Notes under the pieces: model-generated
What the model saw: the letters and a program-made list of their open reading frames with translations, nothing else
What the model was told of the DNA's origin: nothing
Database searches by the model: none
Translations under genes and position numbers: made by a program
NCBI GenBank assembly: GCA_934675735.1
Contig: CAKURR010000006.1
Location: forward strand, 56,638 to 120,637
Direction: 5' to 3'
Length of the DNA stretch: 64,000 nucleotides
From: an uncultured Clostridia bacterium
GTDB taxonomy: Bacteria; Bacillota; Clostridia; Christensenellales; Aristaeellaceae
In this document: one piece after another, positions 52,929 through 64,000 of the stretch
How positions within the stretch are numbered: the stretch's first letter is position 1
Layout of the letters: every line of letters begins with the position of its first letter

Positions 52929-54491
52929 TTATTTTTCGTAGGTCAGCGTCGGCGTATCCTTATCCAGTTTGGTCACATAGACCACATAATCCCGCACAAA
53001 GCCATATGTCTTGCCGGAAGCCGTGACGACCTCATACCAGATTTCTTCCTTCACGCCCGCATATTTGGCCAGAATCTGCAATTCCATGCCGTTGCCGAGC
53101 TGGCGAACCACCTTCGCGTTGGCAAGCGGCTCTTCGCGTACGTTAGCGGCGCGGTTAGTCGTCGCCTTGCCGATGACTTCCCTATCCTGCAAGCTTTCGG
53201 TCGATGCCGCCGCGGAAGTCGTTCCGCTGTCCGTGCTGCCCGTGCTCACGCCGTTGTCGAGCGTCACCACATAGTCGCGCAGATAGCCGACCTTCACGCC
53301 GTTCTGAGCCTGTGCCTTATACCAAACATTGCCCTTCGAGTCCGTCAGCTGCTCGTAAACGTTGATTTTTGTGCCCTTTTTGAGTTGCACGAGCACCTTG
53401 CCGCCCATCGTCTGGCGCAGATTGGCCGCGCGGTTCGTCTTGCCCGTTGCGATGACCTCGCCGCTTTCGGCCGTTTCCGCGGATGCCGTCATATTCGCCG
53501 TGCTTTCGCCCTCATCCTGAGCCGCACTGACGGCTGCGGAATCCGAGAGCTTCGCTGTCACGACATAGTCGCGCATCCAGCCCTCGTCCCTGCTGTCATC
53601 CACGGTCAGGTAATACCAGAGCTTGCCCGTGGAATCCGTCTTGGCCTCGTGAATGGTGACGCTTTCGCCCTTCTTGATGGTCTTTTTCACCTTCGCGTTG
53701 GCCGCAGCGTCTGCGCGCAGCTTCGCGTCGCGGTTAACCGTGCCCGTTCCGATATCGGCGACAGGTGTCGGGGTCGGTTCGGGCGTGGGGCTCGGCGTCG
53801 GGCTGGGCGACGGCGTAGGCGTGGCCGTCGGCTCGGGCGTCGGGGTCGGCGTGTTGGTCAAAATAATCGGCAGCGGCGTATCCGTCGCGCCCGGTGTGGC
53901 CGTCGGCTCGGCGGTTGCAATCACGGGTTCGGGCGTTTCGCTGTCCGCATAGCCCGTGTCGCCGCCCGCGTTGTCGTAACCCGTATCGTCGTACCCCGTG
54001 TCGTCGTATCCGGTATCATTATAGCCGGTATCGTCGTACCCCGTGTCGTTATAGCCTGTATCGCTGTTGTCGCCTGCCGTATCGCCGCTCAAATCATCGG
54101 CAGAGGCATCCGGCGCGGTCGTCGCGTCGCTCACAGGCCCGAACACAATCGGCGCGGGGTTGGTCGTCTGTTCGGGAATCGTATCGACGGAAGCGCTCGG
54201 CTGCGCGGTATCCGCGTTATTCTTCTTGTTGGTGATGACTGCGCGAACGATGACCAGCGCAATCAGAATCACGACCAGCAGCACGATGACGCCGCCGAGC
54301 AGCTTCACCGTCCCGCCGACGTTTCCGCTGCCCTTACGCGCGCCTTTTTTCACGCTGGACGACGCATATTCCTCATCGTCATAGCCGTCGTCGTATTCAT
54401 CTTCGTATCCGTCGTCGGACATATCCTGATAGGGACTGCTGCGCTTTGGCTGCTCAAAATCGCCGTCGTCATAATCGCGGTTTCTGGCCAT
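52929..54491 (-). CDS. Membrane-anchored protein with DTGY repeats and three SH3b domains
   Basis: A 520-residue protein. The acidic, Tyr-rich cytoplasmic start (about 1-45, with DDGYEDEYDDGYDDEEY) leads to one transmembrane helix (about 62-84, GGVIVLLVVILIALVIVRAV). Outside, a tandem DTGY[N/D] pentapeptide repeat (about 143-175) and a long Thr/Pro linker (TPTPTPEPTATPTPSPSP) act as wall-spanning stalk. Three bacterial SH3 domains follow, each ending in RDYVV: about 255-315, 355-415 and 450-510. SH3b domains typically bind peptidoglycan. No hydrolase domain is present, so a wall-sensing or scaffolding role is inferred. The ATG at 54491 is preferred over a longer frame to 54542. Confidence 0.85.
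   Translation of the reverse strand: MARNRDYDDGDFEQPKRSSPYQDMSDDGYEDEYDDGYDDEEYASSSVKKGARKGSGNVGGTVKLLGGVIVLLVVILIALVIVRAVITNKKNNADTAQPSASVDTIPEQTTNPAPIVFGPVSDATTAPDASADDLSGDTAGDNSDTGYNDTGYDDTGYNDTGYDDTGYDDTGYDNAGGDTGYADSETPEPVIATAEPTATPGATDTPLPIILTNTPTPTPEPTATPTPSPSPTPSPTPEPTPTPVADIGTGTVNRDAKLRADAAANAKVKKTIKKGESVTIHEAKTDSTGKLWYYLTVDDSRDEGWMRDYVVTAKLSDSAAVSAAQDEGESTANMTASAETAESGEVIATGKTNRAANLRQTMGGKVLVQLKKGTKINVYEQLTDSKGNVWYKAQAQNGVKVGYLRDYVVTLDNGVSTGSTDSGTTSAAASTESLQDREVIGKATTNRAANVREEPLANAKVVRQLGNGMELQILAKYAGVKEEIWYEVVTASGKTYGFVRDYVVYVTKLDKDTPTLTYEK
53971..54063 (-). repeat. 15-bp coding repeat for DTGY[N/D] units
   Basis: Six near-identical 15-bp units in tandem, plus one more after a NAGG break (about 53945-53960). 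Third positions vary (gta/gtg, tac/tat), so the units are not recent perfect copies. Confidence 0.85.
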
Positions 54492-54553
54492 CGTAAACCC
54501 CTCCTCAAACCCCTGCCGAAGGCATGGGCATAACTCGAACATTGTATAGGCAC

Positions 54554-54582
54554 ATTATAAAGTTTTTGTGACAGAGTTTCAA
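54554..54582 (-). promoter_or_regulatory. Promoter of the SH3b protein gene
   Basis: On the minus strand TTGAAA (54577-54582), 17 bp, TATAAT (54554-54559). Confidence 0.8.
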
Positions 54583-54655
54583 GTGGTTTTAACTTTTTCG
54601 TCAAAAATTGGCACAGGCGGTCAACAAATCGGCCCGAATCCGACGCTTTTCGATG

Positions 54656-54704
54656 CAAAAAGCCCCGTTCCTCTCCGCTTTTGCGGAAAAGAACGGGGCT
54701 TTGC
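54656..54704 (-). terminator. Terminator of nifJ
   Basis: The stem AAGCCCCGTTC / GAACGGGGCTT with an inner TCCGC/GCGGA hairpin; T-run on the minus strand (54657-54661). Confidence 0.88.
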
Positions 54705-54740
54705 TTTACGTCAATCCCTACGGAAGAGGGTCAGCCGATA

Positions 54741-58250
<3,510 letters not shown>

Positions 58251-58317
58251 TTAACGCCTCTGTGAGAAGCCCGCCCGCGCAGGGATCGTCGCGAACGGAC
58301 ATTTCTCGACGTTTTCT

Positions 58318-58346
58318 ATTATAGCCTTCCTGCAATTTAATGTCAA
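58318..58346 (-). promoter_or_regulatory. nifJ promoter (perfect consensus)
   Basis: On the minus strand TTGACA (58341-58346), 17 bp, TATAAT (58318-58323). Both hexamers match the sigma-A consensus exactly, fitting a very highly expressed enzyme. Confidence 0.95.
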
Positions 58347-58472
58347 CCGCGGCAGGAAAATTCGCGCCGATTTTGAGCACATTTTGGCGCTTATGGAAGA
58401 AATCACGCTTTCCTTATGCCCTGTGCACACAACGTCGGACGACTCGCGGCCCTCTTTTGCGCGCGAAATGCC

Positions 58473-58501
58473 TTGACATACGCCCGTCATCTCTGTACAA
58501 T
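58473..58501 (+). promoter_or_regulatory. Promoter of the GtrII-like pair
   Basis: TTGACA (58473-58478), 17 bp, TACAAT (58496-58501). Confidence 0.85.
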
Positions 58502-58554
58502 CGATTTCGGATGTTTCTCTGTTCGTTCCGATTTATATCAAAGGCGGGTGTCTT

Positions 58555-60075
58555 ATGCCTTCTTCCAATATGTCCTGCATGAAGCGCTGTTTTTTGTTTA
58601 CCGTGCTTTTTGCCTTCGCGGCGCACGGCTATCGGTTTCTCTCCGCGAGTTTCGGCGGAGACGCGGCGCTTTTGACCATGCACGACCAGGCGCTCTATCA
58701 GGTCGGGCTGGGCCGCTTTTTACAGCCGCTTTACTGGCTCGTGCGCGGCGATCTCGTCGTGCCCGGCGTCGTCGGGCTGTTCACGGTGCTCTTTCTTGCG
58801 CTTTCCTGCCTGCTCATTGCGGATACGCTTAATCTGAGCGCCCCGCGCGATATCGCCCTGCTCGCCGCGCTGCTGGCAACGCACGAAACCTTCGCTGTCA
58901 CCTCCGCCACCTATCTGCCGTGGATGGACGTCTACGCCCTCTCCCTGCTCTTTGCGCTGACGGGCGCGTCCTTCTTTCTTGCGGGCGGCAGAAAGGCGTG
59001 GCTCAGCCCGCTGTTTTTCCTGCTCTCCCTCGGGCTGTATCAAAGCTATCTGCCGTGCGCGGCGGCGCTGGTCATTCTTGCGCTGATGCGGCAGACGCTC
59101 GGCGGCGCGTCCCCCGTCCGCATGCTGCAAAAGGGGCTTGGAGCGTGCGCGGCGCTTCTGGCCGGTTTGGTGCTGTATGCGCTCGTGCTCAAGCTGACGC
59201 TGGCGCTGACGGGCAGCACCGCTTCGACGGAATACAACGGCGTCGGCGTGATCGATACGTTTGATTTTGCCTCGATTCCGCGCTATCTGGCCGATACCGT
59301 GTGCACGCCGATTCGCTTTCTGTTCGTCCCGAACGCGAAGGCGATTGCGTCGCATACGCCATTCGTTTCGCCTTATCTCAATCTCGCGCTGCTGGCGCTT
59401 TGTTTCGTGATGCTCCTGCCCCGTGCGCGTGCGCTGGGCAAGGGCGCAAAGGCCATTCTCCTTCTGCTCGTTTTGCTGATGATTCCGGGCGTGAACTTCG
59501 TGCAATTCATCGCGCAGGGGCTGGTCAGCGGCCTGACGATTTTCGCCTATGTCTTTTTTGATATCGCCGCGCTGCTGCTCGCGTCGGCGGCGCTGAAAAC
59601 GGATTTTTCCCTTTCCCGCGTCGCGGCGCGGTGCGCCCGCCTGCTGCTGTGCGTTGTCGTCTTTCAAAACGCGATGCTCGCCAACCAGCTTTCCGTCAAG
59701 CGCGATTTGGAATTTTCCTCCACCCTGTCCGCCGCCACCCGCATCGTGGAATTGGCCGAGCACACCGAGGGCTATGTCGCCGGCGAAACGCCCGTCGTGC
59801 TCATCGGCATGCTCCCCTCTTCCTCCGTTTCGATGGAGCGCCCGGGCTTTGAGCCGCTCAGCGGCCATCAGGGCGCGCGCTACACCTACGCCGCCGCTTA
59901 CGAGGGCGCGAATTACTGGTATTTCAACATGATTCTCGCCCAGCATGTCAACCTGGCGGATAACGACACCATGCGCGCGATTTCCGCCTCGCCCGAGGCG
60001 CAGGCCATGCCGCGCTTCCCCGCGGAGGGCTGCTGCCAAATGGTGAACGGCATGCTCTATATCCGGCTCAGCTGA
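58555..60075 (+). CDS. GtrII-like polytopic membrane protein (glucosyltransferase-domain family), copy 1
   Basis: A 506-residue protein with about ten hydrophobic helices. The first extracellular loop reads FGGDAALLTMHDQALYQVGL, then GRFLQPLYWLVRGDLVVPG, the acidic and Gly-Arg pattern typical of GT-C/GtrII-type glucosyl transferases that use lipid-linked sugars. LPWMDVYALSLLFALTGASF and FLLSLGLYQSYLPCAAALV are further family-like segments. A soluble C-terminal domain (about 395-506) ends with FPAEGCCQMVNGMLYIRLS. Probably it glycosylates a surface polymer; donor and acceptor are unknown. It is followed at 36 nt by a paralogue. Confidence 0.75.
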   Translation: MPSSNMSCMKRCFLFTVLFAFAAHGYRFLSASFGGDAALLTMHDQALYQVGLGRFLQPLYWLVRGDLVVPGVVGLFTVLFLALSCLLIADTLNLSAPRDIALLAALLATHETFAVTSATYLPWMDVYALSLLFALTGASFFLAGGRKAWLSPLFFLLSLGLYQSYLPCAAALVILALMRQTLGGASPVRMLQKGLGACAALLAGLVLYALVLKLTLALTGSTASTEYNGVGVIDTFDFASIPRYLADTVCTPIRFLFVPNAKAIASHTPFVSPYLNLALLALCFVMLLPRARALGKGAKAILLLLVLLMIPGVNFVQFIAQGLVSGLTIFAYVFFDIAALLLASAALKTDFSLSRVAARCARLLLCVVVFQNAMLANQLSVKRDLEFSSTLSAATRIVELAEHTEGYVAGETPVVLIGMLPSSSVSMERPGFEPLSGHQGARYTYAAAYEGANYWYFNMILAQHVNLADNDTMRAISASPEAQAMPRFPAEGCCQMVNGMLYIRLS

Positions 60076-60111
60076 CGCTTCTTCCCGATATGCATTTCAA
60101 GGGGTGTTTAG

Positions 60112-61614
60112 ATGATGAAACGTTTCCTTTCTTCCGTCTTTCCGCGCGCCGATATTCGGGCCATGCGCCACGCCGCGCTGCTGACGCTGGTGCTCGCCGC
60201 CGTGGCGCATGCTTTCTGCTTCACCAACCTCACCTATTCCGGCGCATCGGTGATGCTCAACGCCGCGAAGGGCAATTCGGCGCAGATTTCCTCCGGCGCG
60301 TTTTTGATGCCGCTGTATTGGCGCGTGCGCGGGGCCATCGGCGCGCCGCTGTGGGTGGGCCTGCTCTCCGGCTGCTATCTGGCGCTGACCGCCGCGCTCG
60401 TCTGCGGGCTGCTCGCTCTGGCCTCGCCCTATCTGGTGGCGATGCTTTCGGGCGCGTTTGCGCTTTCGCCGTGTGTGCTCGCCGTCTTTGCGGGATCGAC
60501 TCACACGGCGGATGCGGCGTTCCTTGCCATGCTGCTGGCCGCGTGCGCTGCGGTGTTCTGTCTGCGCGTGCGCGGGGGCACGCCGCTTGGCGCGCTGCTG
60601 CTGGCCGCCGCTCAGGCGCTGGATCGCTCGGCCCTCTCCTTCTTCCTCGGCTTGACGGCGCTCTGCCTGATTCAGGCGCTTTTGAACGAGGATGAATCCT
60701 TGCGCACGTTCGGCGGCCGCGCCGTCCGCCTGCTGCTCTGCGCCGCACTCGGCATGGCGGTGTATTTTGGCGGTTTCATGCTGTTCCTTCACCGCGCGGG
60801 GCTTGACCGCGAAGCCGCGCTGCAAGCGCCCGCAGGCAAAACCCTCGTCGGCGCGTGGCTCTATCCCCTCGCGCTGCTCTTTCGGCCGCTGACGGCGTAT
60901 ACGCATCTGGGCGTCGTGCTCCACGCGCTTTTAATCGCGCTCGGCGCGTTTGCGGTCATCCGCCTCGTGCCACGTCTGGGGGGCCGCGCGCCCGCGTTTG
61001 TGCTGCTGACGGCTGTGTTCCCGCTGCTCGTCAACCTGCCCGCCTATTCCACGCTCCCCGCCGCGCAGACGAGCCTGCCTTACATCCTGCTCGACGCGCT
61101 GCTGATTGTGCTGCTTCAGGCCGCATTTGAATCCTCGGTGGATGAACGTCATCTCGCCTACCGCGCGGGCACGGTCATGCTGGGCGTCGCGCTGCTGGGC
61201 ACGACGATTTTCGCCAATCAGGTGTATTTGAAAAAAGCGCTGGAATTTGATTCCACGCTCTCCGCGATGACCCGCGTCATCGCCCGTGCCGAGGCCGTGC
61301 CCGAGTTCAAGCCCGGCGAAACGCCCGTCGCGCTCGTCGGCTCGATTGAGGATTCGGCGCTTTCCGTCGTTCACGAGGGCTTTGAAAAGCTCGACGCGCT
61401 CGATGCGGCCAAGAACAATTACGCGGCGACGGACGACACGGGCAACATCTGGTATATCTGGGAAGTGCTGGGCTATCCGTTCAGCCTGGTGGATGCCTAC
61501 ACCCTCGGCCAAATCGAGCAGCGCGCGGACGTGCAGGCTATGCCCGCGTTCCCCGCGCAGGGCTGCTGCCAAATGCTGGACGGCACGCTGGTCATCAAGC
61601 TGAGCGATATTTGA
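60112..61614 (+). CDS. GtrII-like polytopic membrane protein, copy 2
   Basis: A 500-residue paralogue of the preceding gene. The topology matches, PLYWRVRGAIGAPLWVGLLS aligns with PLYWLVRGDLVVPGVVGLFT, ALEFDSTLSAMTRV aligns with DLEFSSTLSAATRI, and both end in FPA-[E/Q]-GCCQM-hydrophobic-[N/D]-G. In the first loop the acidic GD and the GR of copy 1 are replaced (LTYSGASVMLNAAKGNSAQI), so donor binding or catalysis may be altered or lost. It starts at 60112 or the adjacent ATG at 60115, after AAGGGG. A GNAT gene follows 16 nt after its stop. Confidence 0.72.
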   Translation: MMKRFLSSVFPRADIRAMRHAALLTLVLAAVAHAFCFTNLTYSGASVMLNAAKGNSAQISSGAFLMPLYWRVRGAIGAPLWVGLLSGCYLALTAALVCGLLALASPYLVAMLSGAFALSPCVLAVFAGSTHTADAAFLAMLLAACAAVFCLRVRGGTPLGALLLAAAQALDRSALSFFLGLTALCLIQALLNEDESLRTFGGRAVRLLLCAALGMAVYFGGFMLFLHRAGLDREAALQAPAGKTLVGAWLYPLALLFRPLTAYTHLGVVLHALLIALGAFAVIRLVPRLGGRAPAFVLLTAVFPLLVNLPAYSTLPAAQTSLPYILLDALLIVLLQAAFESSVDERHLAYRAGTVMLGVALLGTTIFANQVYLKKALEFDSTLSAMTRVIARAEAVPEFKPGETPVALVGSIEDSALSVVHEGFEKLDALDAAKNNYAATDDTGNIWYIWEVLGYPFSLVDAYTLGQIEQRADVQAMPAFPAQGCCQMLDGTLVIKLSDI

Positions 61615-61630
61615 TTAGGAGGTTTTTGCC

Positions 61631-62179
61631 ATGAATCTGACTTTTGGCCGCTGCCGCGACACAAACGGCCCGCTGATGGAGGCCGCTTTGGCCCTGTATC
61701 GTTCCTCTTTTCCCGCGCATGAACTGCGTCTACCGCCGGACCAGCGCGACGTGATGAGCGATTCGCGCTATCATTTTGGCCTGTGCCTGACGGACGGCGC
61801 ACTTGCAGGCCTGATTCTCTATTGGGATTTCGATTCGTATATCTACGTCGAGCATTTCTGCGTCGAGCCGTCGCTTCGCGGCCACGGGCTGGGCACGCTG
61901 ATTCTCGCCGAGCTGGCCAGGCAGAATAAGCCGATTATTCTGGAAATCGACCCGCTTGTCGATGACGTGGCCGTCCGCCGCAAGGGCTTCTACGAGCACT
62001 GCGGCTATGTCGCCAACGCCTTTGCGCACGTCCATCCGCCGTACCGGGCCGCCAACCGCGGTCACGAGCTGATTGTCATGAGCTATCCGCGCGCGATTTC
62101 TCAATCGGAATTTGACGCCTTCACCCTCGACCTCCGCGAAAAGGTCATGAAATACAGCGAAGGAAAGCGAAACGCTTAA
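61631..62179 (+). CDS. GNAT family N-acetyltransferase
   Basis: A 182-residue acetyl-CoA-dependent transferase. The binding loop reads VEPSLRGHGLGTLILAELAR (about 80), with IYVEHFCVEPS before it as the family's beta-4 strand and FYEHCGYVAN as the late motif. RBS AGGAGG sits 10 nt before the ATG. Co-transcribed with the GtrII-like pair, it may acetylate a sugar or a surface component, but this rests on context alone; amino-acid or antibiotic acceptors are equally possible. Confidence 0.85.
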   Translation: MNLTFGRCRDTNGPLMEAALALYRSSFPAHELRLPPDQRDVMSDSRYHFGLCLTDGALAGLILYWDFDSYIYVEHFCVEPSLRGHGLGTLILAELARQNKPIILEIDPLVDDVAVRRKGFYEHCGYVANAFAHVHPPYRAANRGHELIVMSYPRAISQSEFDAFTLDLREKVMKYSEGKRNA

Positions 62180-62223
62180 AACTCCGTCTTAAACCTTCCG
62201 CTTCTTTCATTTCGTGATAAACA

Positions 62224-62247
62224 GTAGGGGCGCGCATCGCGCGTCCG
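62224..62247 (+). repeat. GTAGGGGCGCGC palindromic repeat, copy 2
   Basis: GTAGGGGCGCGCATCGCGCGTCCG, one base different from the inverted copy at 25666-25689. Confidence 0.75.
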
Positions 62248-62270
62248 TTTTATACAAATCCGACTGACGC

Positions 62271-62310
62271 AAAACAGCATGCCATCCTTTTGGACAGCAT
62301 GCTGTTTTTT
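62271..62310. terminator. Bidirectional terminator between the GNAT and MFP genes
   Basis: AAAACAGCATGC / GCATGCTGTTTTTT (62271-62282 and 62297-62310), with a 14-nt loop, T-tracts on both strands and convergent genes. Confidence 0.92.
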
Positions 62311-63898
62311 AATAGATAACCGTCTCCCCGGCTTCGATTCCTTCAAGAATCTGCGTCGTGTCGTCGGTCATAATTCCGACCGTGACGTGTCGGATTTCGC
62401 CGCTTTCCAGCGTCACAAAATAGCCCTCGTCGTCCTTTTGCAGCGCGTCCGTCGGAATCAGCGTCGCGTCCTCTGCGGTATCGACGACGATATCGCCCGA
62501 GACGTTCATGCCGCCCTTGACGCGCTCGTCCCCGCCGATGATTTCGACAATCACGTCGTATGTCGTCACGCCGGAGCTCGTGTCGCCCAGCGGCGCGATT
62601 TTCTGCACCGTACCGCTCAGCTCCGCATCGTCAAGTGCATCGACGGAAAGCCGCACCTCCTGCCCAGCTTGAACGGAGAGGATATCCAGCTCATCCACGG
62701 CGAGTGAGAGCATCAGACCCGTGCCGTCCTCGACGATGCTCATCAGCTTCGCGCCGTCCGTCACGGTGTCGCCTTTGACCGTGTCCAGCGTCGCCACAAC
62801 GCCGTCGCACGGCGCGGTGACGGTCAGCGCGTCCCGCTTGGCATACGCCGTTTCCAGCGCAATCAGCGCCTTGTCGTAGTCGCGCAGTACGGAAGCGTTA
62901 TCCAGATACAGCGGGATTTCGTCCCACTCGATGCGCGCCAGCGCGTCATAGCGCTTGCAGCGGTCACCGACCTTCACCAGCAGGCCCTTAATCGTGCCGC
63001 CGTAGGACGAAACGGCCATCGGCTTGTTGATTTCAAGCGTGCCTTCGCCGACGGTCTCTCCCGACTGCGTGTACACCGTCACGGGGATATCCATGTCGTA
63101 TTCGTCGCTGCCGATCTGGACGGTGGCTTCCGTGCCGCGTCGGGTCAGATTGACGACCGTGCCAGTCGTCTCGACGTTTTTGCCCTTGACGACGACCGTC
63201 TGCCCCAGCTCAAGCCCTTCGCCCGAAAGGCCGCTCAGCTCCACCTTCATCTTGCCGTCGGTGGAGAGCATCATCACCGCGCCGTATTGCCGATAGACGG
63301 CCAGCGAATCGTCACCCTTTTCGATGTAAATCGCCTTAATCAGCCCGTCGGCGGGCGCGCGAATCGTGATTTCGTTGGAGAATTGGCCCAGCAGCGGCTC
63401 GCCCGTGTTCACATCCACGCGCAAATCGCCGTCCTCGTCGTAGAGCTTTTTATAGACATACTGCGTGTGTGTCTGCGTCGCGCGAACCTCTTTCTGGGCG
63501 GTCTGCAAGTCGTATTCAAGCTGCGCGATTTCGGTATCCAGCTCGTCGTTTTCCAGCTTGGCCACGATGTCGCCCGCCTTCACGCTGTCGCCGACCTCGA
63601 CCGTGTATTCCGCCACGTCGCCGTCCGTCTGTGCGTATACGCCGGGTTGGCTGGCGGGCTGCACCTCGCCCGAGCCGAACACGGTCTTTTCAATCGTGCC
63701 GAGCGCCGCCTCTGCGGTTTGGCGCTCCGCCTGCGGCGCGTCCTGTGCCGTTTCGCCGTTCATCTTCGGCAGAATGACGAACATCGCCGCCCCGCCGAGC
63801 GCCGCCGCCAGCAGCAGAAAGACCGCCGCGCGAACCGCCCGCTTTCTCGCCCGTTTTTTCCTCAGCGCCTGTCTTGCGGCGCTCTCTTTTTGTTCCAT
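62309..63898 (-). CDS. HlyD/MFP-type efflux adaptor subunit
   Basis: A 529-residue membrane-fusion protein. A basic cytoplasmic start (RKKRARKRAVR) leads into one transmembrane anchor (about 24-44, VFLLLAAALGGAAMFVIL). The extracellular part holds a lipoyl-like hairpin (AEYTVEVGDSVKAGDIVAKL), a short coiled coil (about 118-145), a second lipoyl half (VTAPCDGVVATLDTVKGDTV) and beta-barrel domains with GGDERVKGGMNVSGDIVV near the end. Such adaptors link a MacB/FtsX-type ABC transporter to export of peptides or antibiotics. The permease gene ends 18 nt upstream, so they form one operon. Confidence 0.9.
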   Translation of the reverse strand: MEQKESAARQALRKKRARKRAVRAAVFLLLAAALGGAAMFVILPKMNGETAQDAPQAERQTAEAALGTIEKTVFGSGEVQPASQPGVYAQTDGDVAEYTVEVGDSVKAGDIVAKLENDELDTEIAQLEYDLQTAQKEVRATQTHTQYVYKKLYDEDGDLRVDVNTGEPLLGQFSNEITIRAPADGLIKAIYIEKGDDSLAVYRQYGAVMMLSTDGKMKVELSGLSGEGLELGQTVVVKGKNVETTGTVVNLTRRGTEATVQIGSDEYDMDIPVTVYTQSGETVGEGTLEINKPMAVSSYGGTIKGLLVKVGDRCKRYDALARIEWDEIPLYLDNASVLRDYDKALIALETAYAKRDALTVTAPCDGVVATLDTVKGDTVTDGAKLMSIVEDGTGLMLSLAVDELDILSVQAGQEVRLSVDALDDAELSGTVQKIAPLGDTSSGVTTYDVIVEIIGGDERVKGGMNVSGDIVVDTAEDATLIPTDALQKDDEGYFVTLESGEIRHVTVGIMTDDTTQILEGIEAGETVIY

Positions 63899-63916
63899 GT
63901 GCCGCCCTCCGTGCGC

Positions 63917-64000
63917 TTAGTCGTAGTGCAGCGCGTCAATCGGCTTGAGCTTGCTGGCCTTGTTGGCCGGATACAAGCCGAAAATCACGCCGACCGCCAT
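63917..64000 (-). CDS. MacB/FtsX-type ABC transporter permease, C-terminal end only
   Basis: Only the last 27 codons are in the window: VGVIFGLYPANKASKLKPID followed by ALHYD and the TAA at 63917-63919. This G-x-x-F-G-x-Y-P-A-x-K-A-s-x-L-x-P-I-[D/E]-A-L-[R/H]-Y pattern is the standard C-terminus of MacB/LolC-type permeases. It lies directly upstream of the MFP adaptor gene in the same operon. The rest is beyond the right edge. Confidence 0.88.
   Translation of the reverse strand: MAVGVIFGLYPANKASKLKPIDALHYD

Overview
The window reads as chromosomal DNA of a GC-rich, endospore-lineage Firmicute of class Clostridia. The evidence is a HrcA-type CIRCE operator on groESL, a PASTA-domain Ser/Thr kinase with its PP2C partner, a DnaD-type primosome locus, a YunB-like sporulation protein, CotH and a one-chain pyruvate:ferredoxin oxidoreductase. 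Promoters are close to TTGACA-17-TATAAT. I could not fix the genus; a gut Oscillospiraceae/Christensenellales relative is a guess. No rRNA, tRNA, CRISPR array, transposase or phage gene was seen.

Layout. 1-10.1 kb (minus): a housekeeping block def-fmt-rsmB-rlmN-prpC-prkC, a 373 bp hairpin-rich gap, then rsgA-rpe-thiN-trmK (partial), mostly joined by ATGA overlaps. 10.3-11.7 kb (plus): two clostridial genes of unknown function, converging on priA. 13.9-16.3 kb: priA and a WYL regulator diverge from promoters that appear to share one palindromic -35 hexamer; then a zinc-ribbon protein and mutY. 16.4-18.7 kb: CIRCE-groES-groEL-terminator.

18.7-27.3 kb is the accessory-looking stretch: an exported MBL-fold hydrolase, a secreted caspase-like protein, a patatin-like protein that has lost its serine nucleophile, and a CotH/lamin-tail giant followed by DUF4956 and a VTC-type polyphosphate polymerase. 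27.5-32.2 kb: a nucleoside-type ABC transporter without its binding protein, and a MerR regulator beside a cupin gene whose promoter has the 19-bp MerR spacer. 32.3-39.1 kb (minus): a compact late-cobalamin operon, cobT-cobU-cobS-(short CobU-like)-cobC-cbiB-cobD-cobQ, from a consensus promoter with no room for a B12 riboswitch.

39.1-46.4 kb: yunB, a class A PBP, an AAA ATPase, a small decayed gene, and a primosome pair (DnaC/DnaI-like loader plus a DnaD protein with four repeats). 46.6-54.5 kb: a secreted flavoprotein reductase with tandem FMN-binding domains, a small anchored protein, dnaE, and a membrane-anchored triple-SH3b protein. 54.7-64 kb: nifJ (PFOR), two tandem GtrII-like membrane proteins with a GNAT acetyltransferase, and an MFP/FtsX-type ABC export system running off the right edge.

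Three dispersed, hairpin-forming intergenic repeat families were found by eye. One has copies inside two different operons.
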